Assembly: GCA_041987545.1 (NCBI GenBank)
Contig: JBHIWH010000001.1
Coordinates: forward strand, 372,001-436,000
Source: JAJRXR01 sp041987545
GTDB lineage: Bacteria > Planctomycetota > Phycisphaerae > Phycisphaerales > UBA1924
Direction: 5' to 3'
Length of the DNA: 64,000 nt
Numbering within the stretch: the stretch's first letter is position 1; each line of letters starts with the position of its first letter. Position numbers and translations under genes: made by a program. Below are positions 52,012-61,371 of this stretch, piece after piece. Below the pieces are notes generated by a model. The model was not told the origin of the DNA. It was given only the letters and a program-made list of their open reading frames with translations, and did no database searches.

Positions 52012-53128
52012 CGCTCTTGCCCCGCCCGTCGGCGCCGGCCGGCGCTGCCGCCGACGCGTTCCGGTCGAGCACGACCCGCATCCGCACCGGCACGCGGACC
52101 CGCGCCTCGCCGGGCACGTCGGTCAGGAAGATCACGTCGGCCTTCGCATCGCCGGGCTCGAGGCCCTCGCCCGCGTAGCCCGTGATGGTCGCGACGTAGC
52201 CCACGCCGTACTGAGGGTCCAGGGGCTCGACGCTCGCCTCGAGGCGGAGCGAGTCGTCCTCGGTCTCGATGCCCAGGATCTTGAACGCCTCGGCGTGCCG
52301 GTTGCGGATCATGATCTTGGTCTCGCCAGACCCGCCCGCGGGCTGGGGACGGATCCGCGCCGTCGGCGGGCGGATGGTGAGGTCGGGCAAGATCGTCGCC
52401 ACCACCTCCATCGTCAGCTCGGGGCGCCGGGGATCGTTGGTGGTGATCGTGATCGTGTCGGAAAGATCCATGACGTCGGGGCTCCCCTTGAACGTCACCT
52501 CGATGTTCGTGCCGCGCAGGATGTCGCCGAACTTGCCCCGCGTCGGGCGGCTGTCGACGATCTTCACGTCGAACAACTCGGACTTCTTGTTGGTCACGCC
52601 CGTGACCTCGAAGTCCTTCGCCCGCCCGGCGACCTCGAACTCCGTCCTGGCCGACTCGCCCTTGCGGACGGCCTTGAACGAGAGGACCTTGGGCGTGAGC
52701 GTCGCGATGGGGCGGACCCGCCCGAGCACGGCGATCTCCCGGGGCCGGCCCCGGTAGTCGTTGCTGATCACCCGGATCTTCCGCGCCTTGTCGGCGTACA
52801 CGCCCTGCACGACCGCGTACTTGACGTTGATCACCCCAGACTCGCCCGGGGCGTACACCCACTTGTCCAGGTCGGGGACGGTGCACCCGCAGTCCGCCTC
52901 CACCCGCTCGATGACCAGGTCCGCGTCGCCGGCGTTCGTGAACCCGAACGTCATGTCGACGTCCTCGTCGTCCAGGATGTCGCCGATGTCGTGCTCGGTC
53001 TTCTCCAGCTTGAGAATCGCGCGGCCGGCATTCGCCAGGGGGGACGCCCCGGGCGGCGGGGGCAACGCCACGCCGACCGACGCGACAACCCCGATCAAAC
53101 CCAGCACCAACGCGAGCATCCGTGTCAT
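52004..53128 (-). CDS. DUF1573 protein, copy 2
   Basis: 374 aa; GGGAGG precedes the ATG. Signal peptide (MLALVLGLIGVVASVGVAL). The DUF1573 domain at ~45-135 contains EHDIGDILDDEDVDMTFGF, NAGDADLVIERVEADCGCT and YAPGESGVINVKY. Two further immunoglobulin-like beta units follow (to ~350). DUF1573 is an ASPM-SPD-2-Hydin-like fold found in exported Bacteroidetes and planctomycete proteins, of unknown function. The CGCT motif may bind metal or form disulfides. It is preceded by a paralogue 51 nt upstream and overlaps the rhodanese gene. Confidence 0.87.
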   Translation of the reverse strand: MTRMLALVLGLIGVVASVGVALPPPPGASPLANAGRAILKLEKTEHDIGDILDDEDVDMTFGFTNAGDADLVIERVEADCGCTVPDLDKWVYAPGESGVINVKYAVVQGVYADKARKIRVISNDYRGRPREIAVLGRVRPIATLTPKVLSFKAVRKGESARTEFEVAGRAKDFEVTGVTNKKSELFDVKIVDSRPTRGKFGDILRGTNIEVTFKGSPDVMDLSDTITITTNDPRRPELTMEVVATILPDLTIRPPTARIRPQPAGGSGETKIMIRNRHAEAFKILGIETEDDSLRLEASVEPLDPQYGVGYVATITGYAGEGLEPGDAKADVIFLTDVPGEARVRVPVRMRVVLDRNASAAAPAGADGRGKSDG

Positions 53129-53179
53129 GGCTTCGTGTCCTCCCGTCCGGAACAGACCGGGGGCCTGTCTCTGAGTCTC

Positions 53180-54271
53180 TTACCGCACCCGGACCGCGCC
53201 CGACACCGGCACGCGGACCTCCTCCTCACCCTTGACGTTCGTCCGGATCACGATGTCCTCGGCGATCCGCGGGTGCACCCGCGCCGCCGTCACCGTCATC
53301 CGCACCCGGTACACGTCCTTCTTGTTCGGATCGACCGGGTACGCCTCGAACTCGATCTTCGCCGGACCGCCCTCGGCGAACTCGATCGCCTTGACCTCGA
53401 AGTCCTCGCCCTTCCGGTGCGCGACCGTGAACTCGCGGACGAACGACTCGCCCAGCTTGGGTCGGCCCAGGGCGATCCGCATCGGCGCGACCGCGATGTC
53501 CCCCCGGATCGACGCCATCAGGGGCGCCGTCACGATCTCCCGTCTCGCGTCGTTGGTCCGGATCGTCAGCTCGTCGTCGATCCGCCCGACGACGTTGGTC
53601 GGCTCGAGCGTGACCTCGAAGGTCGTCCTGCGGAGCGTCTCGCCGTCCACCTCGACCGGCTCGGTGCCCAGGGACCTGACCTTGAACCGGTCCAGGTTGC
53701 GGAGCACCGTCGCGCGGATCGCCTCGAAGTCCTCGGTCCGGCCTGTCACCGTGAACGTCGTGGTCGCGGTCTCGCCCTTGCCGATCGTGCCCAGCGAGAT
53801 GGTCGCGGGGCTGACGTCGACCAGGCGGACGACGTCGCCCTTGACGTGCAGCTCGATGTCCTTCCCGCTCAGGTCGTTGCAGTCGATGTAGACGATCCGG
53901 TGCTGGGCGCCGTGCTTGCCCTTCGGGTTGAACACGACGTGGATCGCGCCCGACTCGCCCGGCTTGTACAGCGTCTTCTCGGGCTCGGCCGCGGTGCACC
54001 CGCACGACGAGCGGACGTTGATGATCTCCAGGTCCGCCTCGCCGGCGTTGGTGAACTCGAAGTCCATCTCGATCGTCTCGTGGTCGAAGACCGTGCCGAT
54101 CTCCTTGGTGGTCTCCTTGAACTCCACCCGCGTCGGGGTCATCACCTTGGGCTTGACCCGCTCGACCCGTGGCGGGGTCCCGGCCGGCGGGAGCGGGGGG
54201 GGCAACGCGACCGACGCGCTCGCCGCCAGGCCCAACGCCAACATCCCGATCCGCATGCCTCTGCTCGCCAT
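53180..54271 (-). CDS. DUF1573 protein, copy 1
   Basis: 363 aa; GAGGAG precedes the ATG. Signal peptide RIGMLALGLAASASVAL and a Pro-rich linker, then FKETTKEIGTVFDHETIEMD, NAGEADLEIINVRSSCGCTA and YKPGESGAIHVVF. Two more beta units carry PATISLGTIGKGETATT and MRIALGRPKLGESFVREF. It has the same three-unit plan as the next gene, clearly a duplication. It is the first gene of the four-gene minus-strand cluster. Expected to be periplasmic; no catalytic residues known. Confidence 0.87.
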   Translation of the reverse strand: MASRGMRIGMLALGLAASASVALPPPLPPAGTPPRVERVKPKVMTPTRVEFKETTKEIGTVFDHETIEMDFEFTNAGEADLEIINVRSSCGCTAAEPEKTLYKPGESGAIHVVFNPKGKHGAQHRIVYIDCNDLSGKDIELHVKGDVVRLVDVSPATISLGTIGKGETATTTFTVTGRTEDFEAIRATVLRNLDRFKVRSLGTEPVEVDGETLRRTTFEVTLEPTNVVGRIDDELTIRTNDARREIVTAPLMASIRGDIAVAPMRIALGRPKLGESFVREFTVAHRKGEDFEVKAIEFAEGGPAKIEFEAYPVDPNKKDVYRVRMTVTAARVHPRIAEDIVIRTNVKGEEEVRVPVSGAVRVR

Positions 54272-54623
54272 CGCCGACTCCTCGATCCTGCCCGGGCCCG
54301 AGGCCCGGGGGTGTCCCGCTCCGCCGATCTGTACGCGCGTGGGCGGCGATTCCAGAAATGGCGCCGCCGCCATACTCATGTACCCCGACCCACGCCGCGC
54401 GGTTCTACCTTATTCGCGCCCGGGCGCCCTGGGTCGCCAATCCGAAAGACCGGCCGCGCCCCGACCCACGAACAACCCGCAGCCCCCGCCCAGCCTTCCA
54501 CGCGGAGCGGCGGTTTGCCCGATCATAACGCAAACAACAGGATCCCGGCCCGAATCGACAGCGGCGCCGCGGGCACGACCCCGCGGCGCCGCCGATCCGA
54601 TCTCTCCCCGGCCCGGCCCTCGG
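54272..54623. other. 352-nt intergenic stretch with one strong hairpin
   Basis: This lies between two minus-strand genes. Most of it is featureless; a modestly A/T-rich spot near 54400-54412 (CTACCTTATTC) could belong to a promoter for the DUF1573 operon. A 13-bp stem at 54561-54573 and 54580-54592 (CGGCGCCGCGGG core, loop CACGAC) stands 32 nt beyond the dockerin gene stop. It probably helps terminate that transcript, although no T-tract follows on the minus strand. I see no open reading frame of credible composition. Confidence 0.6.
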
Positions 54624-55070
54624 CTACGGGCAGCCCTCGCCGAAGGCGACGATGAACGCGAACACGTCCGTGAAGTCCCAGACGCCGAAGGGCACGTCCA
54701 GGTCCGCGATCGGGTCCATGTTCCCGAACGCGACCAGGAACTCGAACACGTCGGAGAAGTTCAGGATGCCGAAGGGGGCGACGAAGTCCGCCAGGTTGCA
54801 GGGCATCGGCGCCGCCCCGGGCCAGTAGCCGGGCCGGACCGTGAAGATCCCGCCGCTCAGCGGCTCGGCCGCGTCGTACTGGCCCAGTGTCGCCCCGATC
54901 GTGTAGACCCCGCCCTGGGCGAAGGTGATCCCGCCGCCGTCGATCGAGTGCCAGCTCAGGTCGAACCCGCCCCCGGTCTGGGCCGAGGCGGCGGACGCGC
55001 ACAGCGCGAGCGGCAGGCACGCGGCGAGCAGGGCGCTCGCCGGCGTTGGTGTCCGTTGACGCGCGCCCAT
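54624..55070 (-). CDS. Small exported GC-type dockerin protein
   Basis: 148 aa. Signal peptide (SALLAACLPLALCASAASAQ), a short beta region (FDLSWHSIDGGGITFAQGG, YTIGATLGQYDAAEPLSGG), then the dockerin-like tail with two similar units: FGILNFSDVFEFLVAFG and FGVWDFTDVFAFIVAFG, ending in GCP. The same tail ends the BNR lipoprotein at 7770-10514. The start overlaps the upstream gene's stop (TGATG), so it is produced with the coiled-coil exported protein. Calcium-dependent docking is inferred from the name-giving family, not shown. Confidence 0.85.
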   Translation of the reverse strand: MGARQRTPTPASALLAACLPLALCASAASAQTGGGFDLSWHSIDGGGITFAQGGVYTIGATLGQYDAAEPLSGGIFTVRPGYWPGAAPMPCNLADFVAPFGILNFSDVFEFLVAFGNMDPIADLDVPFGVWDFTDVFAFIVAFGEGCP

Positions 55071-56521
55071 CACTCACCCCCCTCGTGATCGGCCTGCGCG
55101 GGCGTCAGGTCCCGGCGCAGCGCCTCGATCTCGACCAGCAGGACCTCGAGCTCGCGCTGCTTGGCGTCCAGCGCGGCGACGTGGCGGGCCAGCTCGGCCC
55201 GGCGCTCGGCCTTGATCTCCGCCGCGCTCAGCGGGCCGCGCTTCGGCTGCAGATGACGGGGCATCGGCGCGGACCGCCCGGCGAACTCGGGGTCCGCCGC
55301 GCCGTACGCCGTGGGCACGTACAGCAGCGTCAGGTTCGTGTCGTAGAACTGCGCCGAGCCCGATGCGCCGCTCGAGAGCTGGGCGACGACGTAGAACGTG
55401 TACGTCCCCGCCGACGGGACCTGGAACACGCCGGACTCGCAGAACGGCGTGTTGTACGAGCCGGTCGCGGCGCCCGGGGGCTTGCGGATGAACGTCGCCT
55501 CGAAGGGCAACGCGTCGGACATGTCCGACACGCCCGCCCGGACCAGCGACGACGTCCCGCTCGTGTGCGCCTGCTCGACGTCCGCGTCGCCGATGGCGAT
55601 CACGTACCCCGGCCCGGGGACGGTGATCGAGCGGGACACCATCGCGCCCAGCTCGGTCGGGACCTGGATGAACGACGACTGCACGACGTGCGCGAGCCCC
55701 GGCTCGTCGAGGATCTCGGTCGCGTCGATCTCCTCGCCGTTGATCTGGACTTCGGCAAAGAAATCAACGTCGCCCAGGAATCGGCCCGAGTGCGTGGGCG
55801 TGCCGAAGTAGGCGTCGTTGCCGGTCGCCAGGTCCCAGACGAACATCGCTTGGCCGGTCTTGTTCTCCGGCCCGCGCTCGGCGCGGACGCCCGTGGAGCC
55901 ATCGATGTACGCCGACCCCGCGACGCCCGCCGCCGCGGGCGCCCCGCTGGCGATGATGCCGAAGTGCGTGCTCGACTCGGCGACCAACGCCGCGCTCGAC
56001 CAGCCCCCCGTCGTCCCCGCGTGCACGAAGTGGGCGGTGTGCACGCCGAAGACCGGGAACTCGGCGAACAGGCGGAACATGTCCTCGTCCTCCAGGAAGC
56101 CCGCGGTGTCGGAGTAGGGCAGCGCCAGTCGCCCCGCGACGCTCGCGGTCGGCGCCGCGGTCACCGGCTGGCGGGGCCCGAGCACGGTCCAGGACCCGCC
56201 CGCACCCTGTCGGGCGCTGACCTCGATCCAGCGGTCCCCCCCGTCGCCGAAGATGTTCCCGAAGGCCAGGTCGTCGAAGGTGAACAGGCCGTTGTCGTTG
56301 GTCCCGAAGTTCTTCTCGCGGATCTCGGTCGCCAGGAGCGTCCCGCCGGACACCATGTCGTACACCCGGAGCCGGACCTGGTGCACGCCCAGCGCGGGCT
56401 CGCCCATCGTCTCCAGCCTTCCCTGGTACGTGTGCGTCGAGATCAGCTGGGCGTCGGCGGCGCCCGCGGCGCCCGCGAGCACGGCCAGACCGGCGACCAT
56501 CGCGACTCTGTTCCTCGTCAT
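55070..56521 (-). CDS. Exported beta-rich protein with C-terminal coiled coil
   Basis: 483 aa; GAGAGG precedes the ATG. Signal peptide MVAGLAVLAGAAGAADAQ. The first ~110 residues (YQGRLETMGEPALGVHQVRL, DNGLFTFDDLAFGNIFG) resemble the N-terminal sandwich of planctomycete tail-fibre-like surface proteins. The middle is Gly/Ala-rich beta structure, and FYVVAQLSSGASGSAQFYD is a jelly-roll-like unit. The last ~60 residues form a coiled coil (AELARHVAALDAKQRELEVL). A trimeric surface fibre is plausible. It is translationally coupled to the small dockerin protein downstream. Confidence 0.72.
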   Translation of the reverse strand: MTRNRVAMVAGLAVLAGAAGAADAQLISTHTYQGRLETMGEPALGVHQVRLRVYDMVSGGTLLATEIREKNFGTNDNGLFTFDDLAFGNIFGDGGDRWIEVSARQGAGGSWTVLGPRQPVTAAPTASVAGRLALPYSDTAGFLEDEDMFRLFAEFPVFGVHTAHFVHAGTTGGWSSAALVAESSTHFGIIASGAPAAAGVAGSAYIDGSTGVRAERGPENKTGQAMFVWDLATGNDAYFGTPTHSGRFLGDVDFFAEVQINGEEIDATEILDEPGLAHVVQSSFIQVPTELGAMVSRSITVPGPGYVIAIGDADVEQAHTSGTSSLVRAGVSDMSDALPFEATFIRKPPGAATGSYNTPFCESGVFQVPSAGTYTFYVVAQLSSGASGSAQFYDTNLTLLYVPTAYGAADPEFAGRSAPMPRHLQPKRGPLSAAEIKAERRAELARHVAALDAKQRELEVLLVEIEALRRDLTPAQADHEGGE

Positions 56522-56691
56522 CAAGCACCTCTCTTGCTTCAAGGGCGGCGCGCACCACACGCGGGCGCCGGCGCCTTGTGTCTCCCGCTCGCACCGGAGT
56601 CTCCCAGGAAATCCGCGGAGATGTGTAAAGATGGGGGGGCGCCCGCGCACGGCAATGCGCTCGCGCTGTGCCCCGACCGGCCCCGTTCTCG

Positions 56692-57792
56692 CTACGCCGC
56701 GGGGGCCGACCTGGCCCGCCCCCGCCAGGCCTCGACCGCCGCGTGCACGCCCGCGGGGGACTGGGCGGCCCGGACGCCGTCCTTCAAGTCCTTGCAGTGG
56801 CTGGCGTTGATGCCCTTGCCCAGCCAGGAGATCTTCTGGCGGATCACGTGCAGCGCGTGCCGCTCGCCCCGGTACGCGACCATCCGGTCGAAGTACGCGA
56901 GCACGACGTCGAGCTTCTCGTCCTCGGTCGGCTCGAGGTCATCGACGCAGGGCGCCGAGTCGGGCCCGTGCCGACCCTCGGCCCACCTCTGCTGCATGGC
57001 CCAGGCCTGCCTGAAGACCCAGGGCGCCGCGAACGCCCCTCGGCCGATCATCACCCCCGCGCACCCGGTCTCGCGGATCATCCGGACCGCGTCGGCGGGT
57101 GTGCGGACGTCGCCGTTGCCGATCACCGGCACGCCGCCCGAGGCCGGGTCGCCCGTCGCCCCGCGCACGCCCTCGACGACGCGCCGGATGCCGTCGTGAC
57201 GGCACGAGCCGCCGAACCGCTGGGCGGTCGTCCGCCCGTGGACGGTGATCGCCGCCACGCCGACGCGGGCCAGCCCGATCGCCAGCTCGACCGCGACGCC
57301 GCGGGCCGCGTCCTCCTCGCTCCATCCCAGCCGCATCTTGCACGTCAGGGGGACGCGCTCGGGCAGCGCGACGCGCACGGCCTCGGCGATCCCGACCGCC
57401 CGGCCCACGTCGCACATCAGCTTCGACCCGCCGTCCTTCTTGCAGACCTTGTCCACCGGGCAGCCCATGTTGATGTCCACGATCGTGGCGCCGTGATCCA
57501 CGCACCACCGCGCCCCGTCGGCCAGCAGCGCCGGGTCCGAGCCGTACAGCTGCATCCCGATCGGCGAGTCGAACTCGCTCGTCCGGGCCAGGTCCTTGGA
57601 GTGCTCGGACCCGCAGATGAGGCCCTTGGGGCTGAGCAGGTCCGTGCACGCCAGCCCGACGCCGCCGAGCGATCGGCAGGTCTCCCGCCACGCCAGGTCG
57701 CACCACCCCGCGATCGGGGCGAGCAGGAGGTTGGTCTCCAGGCCGACCGGGCCGATCCGCAGCGGGCGGGCATGGGCGGGGGCGTCACGCAC
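56692..57792 (-). CDS. tRNA-dihydrouridine synthase
   Basis: 366 aa from the GTG at 57792; a TTG at 57828 is possible. Motifs: LLLAPIAGWCDLAWRETCR, DSPIGMQLYGSDP, INMGCPVDKVCKKDGGSKLM (catalytic Cys in the usual CP-x-K-V context; residues ~118-137), LTCKMRLGW, AITVHGRTTAQRFGG, VIGNGDVRTPADA and GVMIGRGAFAAPWVF. This FMN enzyme reduces uridines in the tRNA D loop with NADPH; closest to DusB/Nif3-type by motif. TAGAGT 5 nt before the GTG and the absence of a Shine-Dalgarno sequence support this start. Confidence 0.93.
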   Translation of the reverse strand: MRDAPAHARPLRIGPVGLETNLLLAPIAGWCDLAWRETCRSLGGVGLACTDLLSPKGLICGSEHSKDLARTSEFDSPIGMQLYGSDPALLADGARWCVDHGATIVDINMGCPVDKVCKKDGGSKLMCDVGRAVGIAEAVRVALPERVPLTCKMRLGWSEEDAARGVAVELAIGLARVGVAAITVHGRTTAQRFGGSCRHDGIRRVVEGVRGATGDPASGGVPVIGNGDVRTPADAVRMIRETGCAGVMIGRGAFAAPWVFRQAWAMQQRWAEGRHGPDSAPCVDDLEPTEDEKLDVVLAYFDRMVAYRGERHALHVIRQKISWLGKGINASHCKDLKDGVRAAQSPAGVHAAVEAWRGRARSAPAA

Positions 57793-57797
57793 GAGCA

Positions 57798-57803
57798 ACT
57801 CTA
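57798..57803 (-). promoter_or_regulatory. -10-like TAGAGT before the dus start
   Basis: On the minus strand TAGAGT-TGCTC-GTG, a 5-nt gap as before the cyclophilin gene. TTGCGG lies 19 nt upstream and might act as a weak -35. Confidence 0.35.
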
Positions 57804-57972
57804 GATCGCCGAGCCGCGGCGCCCGCAAGGTCCGCCCCCGGGGTTACACGAGCGATCCGGGCGCCGGGGACACGCGACGCCCGGGTTCCCCAATCACCCG
57901 GGGGCGGACGCAGAGCGCATGCCCGCCCCGTCCCCTACGCTCTGGCGCACGCCCCGCGGAGACCCACGCCCC

Positions 57973-59526
57973 GTGTACCAGACCCTGCTGACCCGCAAGT
58001 ACCTGACCAGCAAGATCATGCCCCTGCTGGCGATGGTCGCGGTGCTGCTCTCGGTCGCGACGGTGCTCGTCACCTGGTCGGTGATGGGGGGGTTCCTGCG
58101 CATGCTGCTCGACTCGGGCCGCGTGCTCGTCGGCGACGTGACCATCACGTGGCCCGCCGTCGGCTTCGCCCACTACGACGAGCTGGTCGAGGATCTCGAG
58201 GACGACGACATGTTCGTCGCCGCGACCCCCGTCATCGAGTACTTCGCCCAGATCCAGCTGCCCGACGATCGCCCGACCGAGGTCTACCTCAAGGGCGTGG
58301 ACCCGGACGGCTTCGACCGCGTCACCGGGTACATGGCCCACGTCTGGTGGCGCCCGATGGACGAGCCGACGCCCCGCGACAAGGACGGCGTCGACTGGCG
58401 CCTGCGCGAGGACAACCAGGAGATGTTCGCCGAGACCCTCGAGAACGCGCGCACGATGACGCGCCCGATCGGCGAGGGCGCGCCCAGGCCGGCCGCCATC
58501 CTCGGCATCGAGGTCACCGGCTTCAACTACCGCAACGACGTCGGCGTCTACGACCCGCTCATGCCCGTGCGCACGCTGCCCGACGGCTCCGAGGAGTCCA
58601 TCCCCGTCTTCATGCCGACCAACGGCGAGATCATCCTCACCGTCCTGCCCCCCGCGCGGGGCGGGGGCATCATCGCCGAGCCCGTCACGCGGTCCGTCCC
58701 CGTCGCCAACGAGTTCCAGTCGGGAATCTACGAGGCGGACAAGAACACCGTCCTCGTCCCCTTCGCCTGGCTCCAGGACATCCTGAACCTGGGCGAGGGG
58801 CGCCGCGCCTCGACCCCGGGCATGTTCGGCGCCGCCACCGACCCCGAGACCGGCGAGACGATCCCCTCGCCCGCGTCGACGCGGACGCTCGTCCCCGCCC
58901 GCGCCACCAGCGTCATCGCCCTGGCCCGCGACGACGCGACGCCCGACCAGATCCGGGCCAGGGCCAACGAGATCTACGCCGCCTTCGCCCAGCGCCACCC
59001 GGGTGAGGTCCCGTCGCCGGGCGCGATCCAGATCGCGACCTGGGAGGATCTGAACCGCACGCTCGTCGCCGCCGTCAAGAAGGAAACGGGCCTCGTCCTG
59101 TTCATCTTCGGCATCGTCTGCTTCACCACCGTCTTCCTCGTGCTCGCCATCTTCTGGGCCATGATCAACGAGAAGACGCGCGACATCGGCATCCTCCGGG
59201 CGCTCGGCGCCTCGACGACGGGCGTCGCGGGGATCTGGCTGAGCTACGGCGCCGCCCTCGGGCTCGTCGGCTCCGTCCTCGGCGTCATCGCCGCCGCGCT
59301 CATCGTCAACAACATCAACTCCATCCACGAGTGGCTGGGCCGGGCGTTCGGCCTCGTGGTCTGGGACCCACGCGTCTACTACTTCGTCGAGATCCCCTCG
59401 GACATCGTGCCCCTCAACGCGCTCGTCGTGCTGTGCGCGGGGATCATCACGTGCATCCTCGGCGCCGCAATCCCCGCGTTCCGCTCCGCCCGCATGGACC
59501 CGGTCAAGAGCCTCCGTTTCGAGTGA
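57973..59526 (+). CDS. LolC/MacB-like ABC transporter permease
   Basis: 517 aa from the GTG before TAC; GGAGA stands upstream, and an ATG at 57919 is possible. TLLTRKYLTSKIMPLLAMVA begins the first membrane helix (~15-42). A ~330-residue extracytoplasmic MacB_PCD-type domain follows, then three helices (GLVLFIFGIVCFTTVFLVL, GAALGLVGSVLGVIAAALIV, and one near LNALVVLCAGIITCILGAA) and the FtsX-type end AFRSARMDPVKSLRFE. This is the LolC/E topology for moving lipoproteins or other envelope molecules. The ATPase gene starts 13 nt later. Confidence 0.9.
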   Translation: MYQTLLTRKYLTSKIMPLLAMVAVLLSVATVLVTWSVMGGFLRMLLDSGRVLVGDVTITWPAVGFAHYDELVEDLEDDDMFVAATPVIEYFAQIQLPDDRPTEVYLKGVDPDGFDRVTGYMAHVWWRPMDEPTPRDKDGVDWRLREDNQEMFAETLENARTMTRPIGEGAPRPAAILGIEVTGFNYRNDVGVYDPLMPVRTLPDGSEESIPVFMPTNGEIILTVLPPARGGGIIAEPVTRSVPVANEFQSGIYEADKNTVLVPFAWLQDILNLGEGRRASTPGMFGAATDPETGETIPSPASTRTLVPARATSVIALARDDATPDQIRARANEIYAAFAQRHPGEVPSPGAIQIATWEDLNRTLVAAVKKETGLVLFIFGIVCFTTVFLVLAIFWAMINEKTRDIGILRALGASTTGVAGIWLSYGAALGLVGSVLGVIAAALIVNNINSIHEWLGRAFGLVVWDPRVYYFVEIPSDIVPLNALVVLCAGIITCILGAAIPAFRSARMDPVKSLRFE

Positions 59527-59539
59527 CCTGTCTCGAGTG

Positions 59540-60388
<849 letters not shown>

Positions 60389-60518
60389 GCGGTCGCCCGG
60401 GGCGGGAAGGGGGGCGGTCGGGAGGGTCTCGCCGCCGGTCCGGCGCCGCAAGAATCGCCCCCGGCGCTCCAATCACGATCTTGAGATACGATCCGGGCCG
60501 GGGAGGCCCAGTCGCGGC

Positions 60519-61358
60519 ATGCCGATCACCGAGCACGACAACCCCAAGGGCGCCGACGCACGCCCCGCGATCGAGCGCCGGGAGATCACCCTCGTCGGCG
60601 CCGACGCCGAGCCCATCCGCGCCGACGTCCTCGAGACCGGCTCCGGCCCCCGCGTCGTCTTCCTCCACGGACTCGTCGGGCTCAACGAGCACTGGGAGGA
60701 GGTCATCAACCGCGTCAGCGCCGACATGGCCTGCACCACCGTCGAGATCCCCCTGCTCGAGCTCAAGGGCGCCACCTGCTCGATCCACGGCGTCGCCGAC
60801 CTCACCATCCAGTTCCTCGAGGAGTACGTCGGCGAGCCCGCGATCCTCGTCGGCAACTCCTTCGGCGGGCACGTCGCCTGCCGCATCGCCATCAAGCAGC
60901 CCGACCTGGTCCGGGGCCTCGTCCTCGCCGGCTCCTCGGGCATGATCGAGCGCACGTTCGTCCGGGGCGCCCCTGTCCGCCCCAGCCGCGATTGGCTGGT
61001 CGAGAAGATCGGCGAGCTGTTCCACGACACCGCCCACATGCGCGACGCGGACGTGGACCGGGCGCACGCCGCCCTCTCCAAGCGCTCCGGCGCCCGCGCG
61101 ATGCTCCGCCTGTCCAAGTCGGCTCGCCGCGACCACATGGGCGACGAGGTCTCCGCGATCGGGCAGCCCGTGCTGCTGATCTGGGGGCGCCAGGACGTGG
61201 TCACGCCCCCGAGCGCCGCCCAGGGGTTCCTCGACCTGCTGCCCAACGCCAGGATCACCTGGATCGACCAGTGCGGGCACGCGCCGATGATCGAGTCCCC
61301 GGCCGACTTCGCCGAGGCGATGCTCGCCTTCGCCGCCGACGTCGAAGCCGCCGAGTGA
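60519..61358 (+). CDS. Alpha/beta-fold hydrolase
   Basis: 279 aa; GGGGAGG lies about 12 nt before the ATG. RVVFLHGLVGLNEHWEEV carries the oxyanion HG, LVGNSFGGHVACRIA the nucleophile Ser, WGRQDVVTPPSAAQGF the acid and QCGHAPMIESP the His, a full triad. It resembles the epoxide hydrolase/dienelactone-type and MenH-like hydrolases; the substrate is unknown. It is cytoplasmic and lies between the ABC genes and the GH3 gene on the same strand, with 13 nt to the latter. Confidence 0.87.
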   Translation: MPITEHDNPKGADARPAIERREITLVGADAEPIRADVLETGSGPRVVFLHGLVGLNEHWEEVINRVSADMACTTVEIPLLELKGATCSIHGVADLTIQFLEEYVGEPAILVGNSFGGHVACRIAIKQPDLVRGLVLAGSSGMIERTFVRGAPVRPSRDWLVEKIGELFHDTAHMRDADVDRAHAALSKRSGARAMLRLSKSARRDHMGDEVSAIGQPVLLIWGRQDVVTPPSAAQGFLDLLPNARITWIDQCGHAPMIESPADFAEAMLAFAADVEAAE

Positions 61359-61371
61359 GCCCGGCCAACCC

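Noticed and set aside
54561..54592. Strong hairpin as a mobile-element end
   Set aside because: It is a simple GC stem with no second copy in the window and no target duplication; more likely a transcript end.
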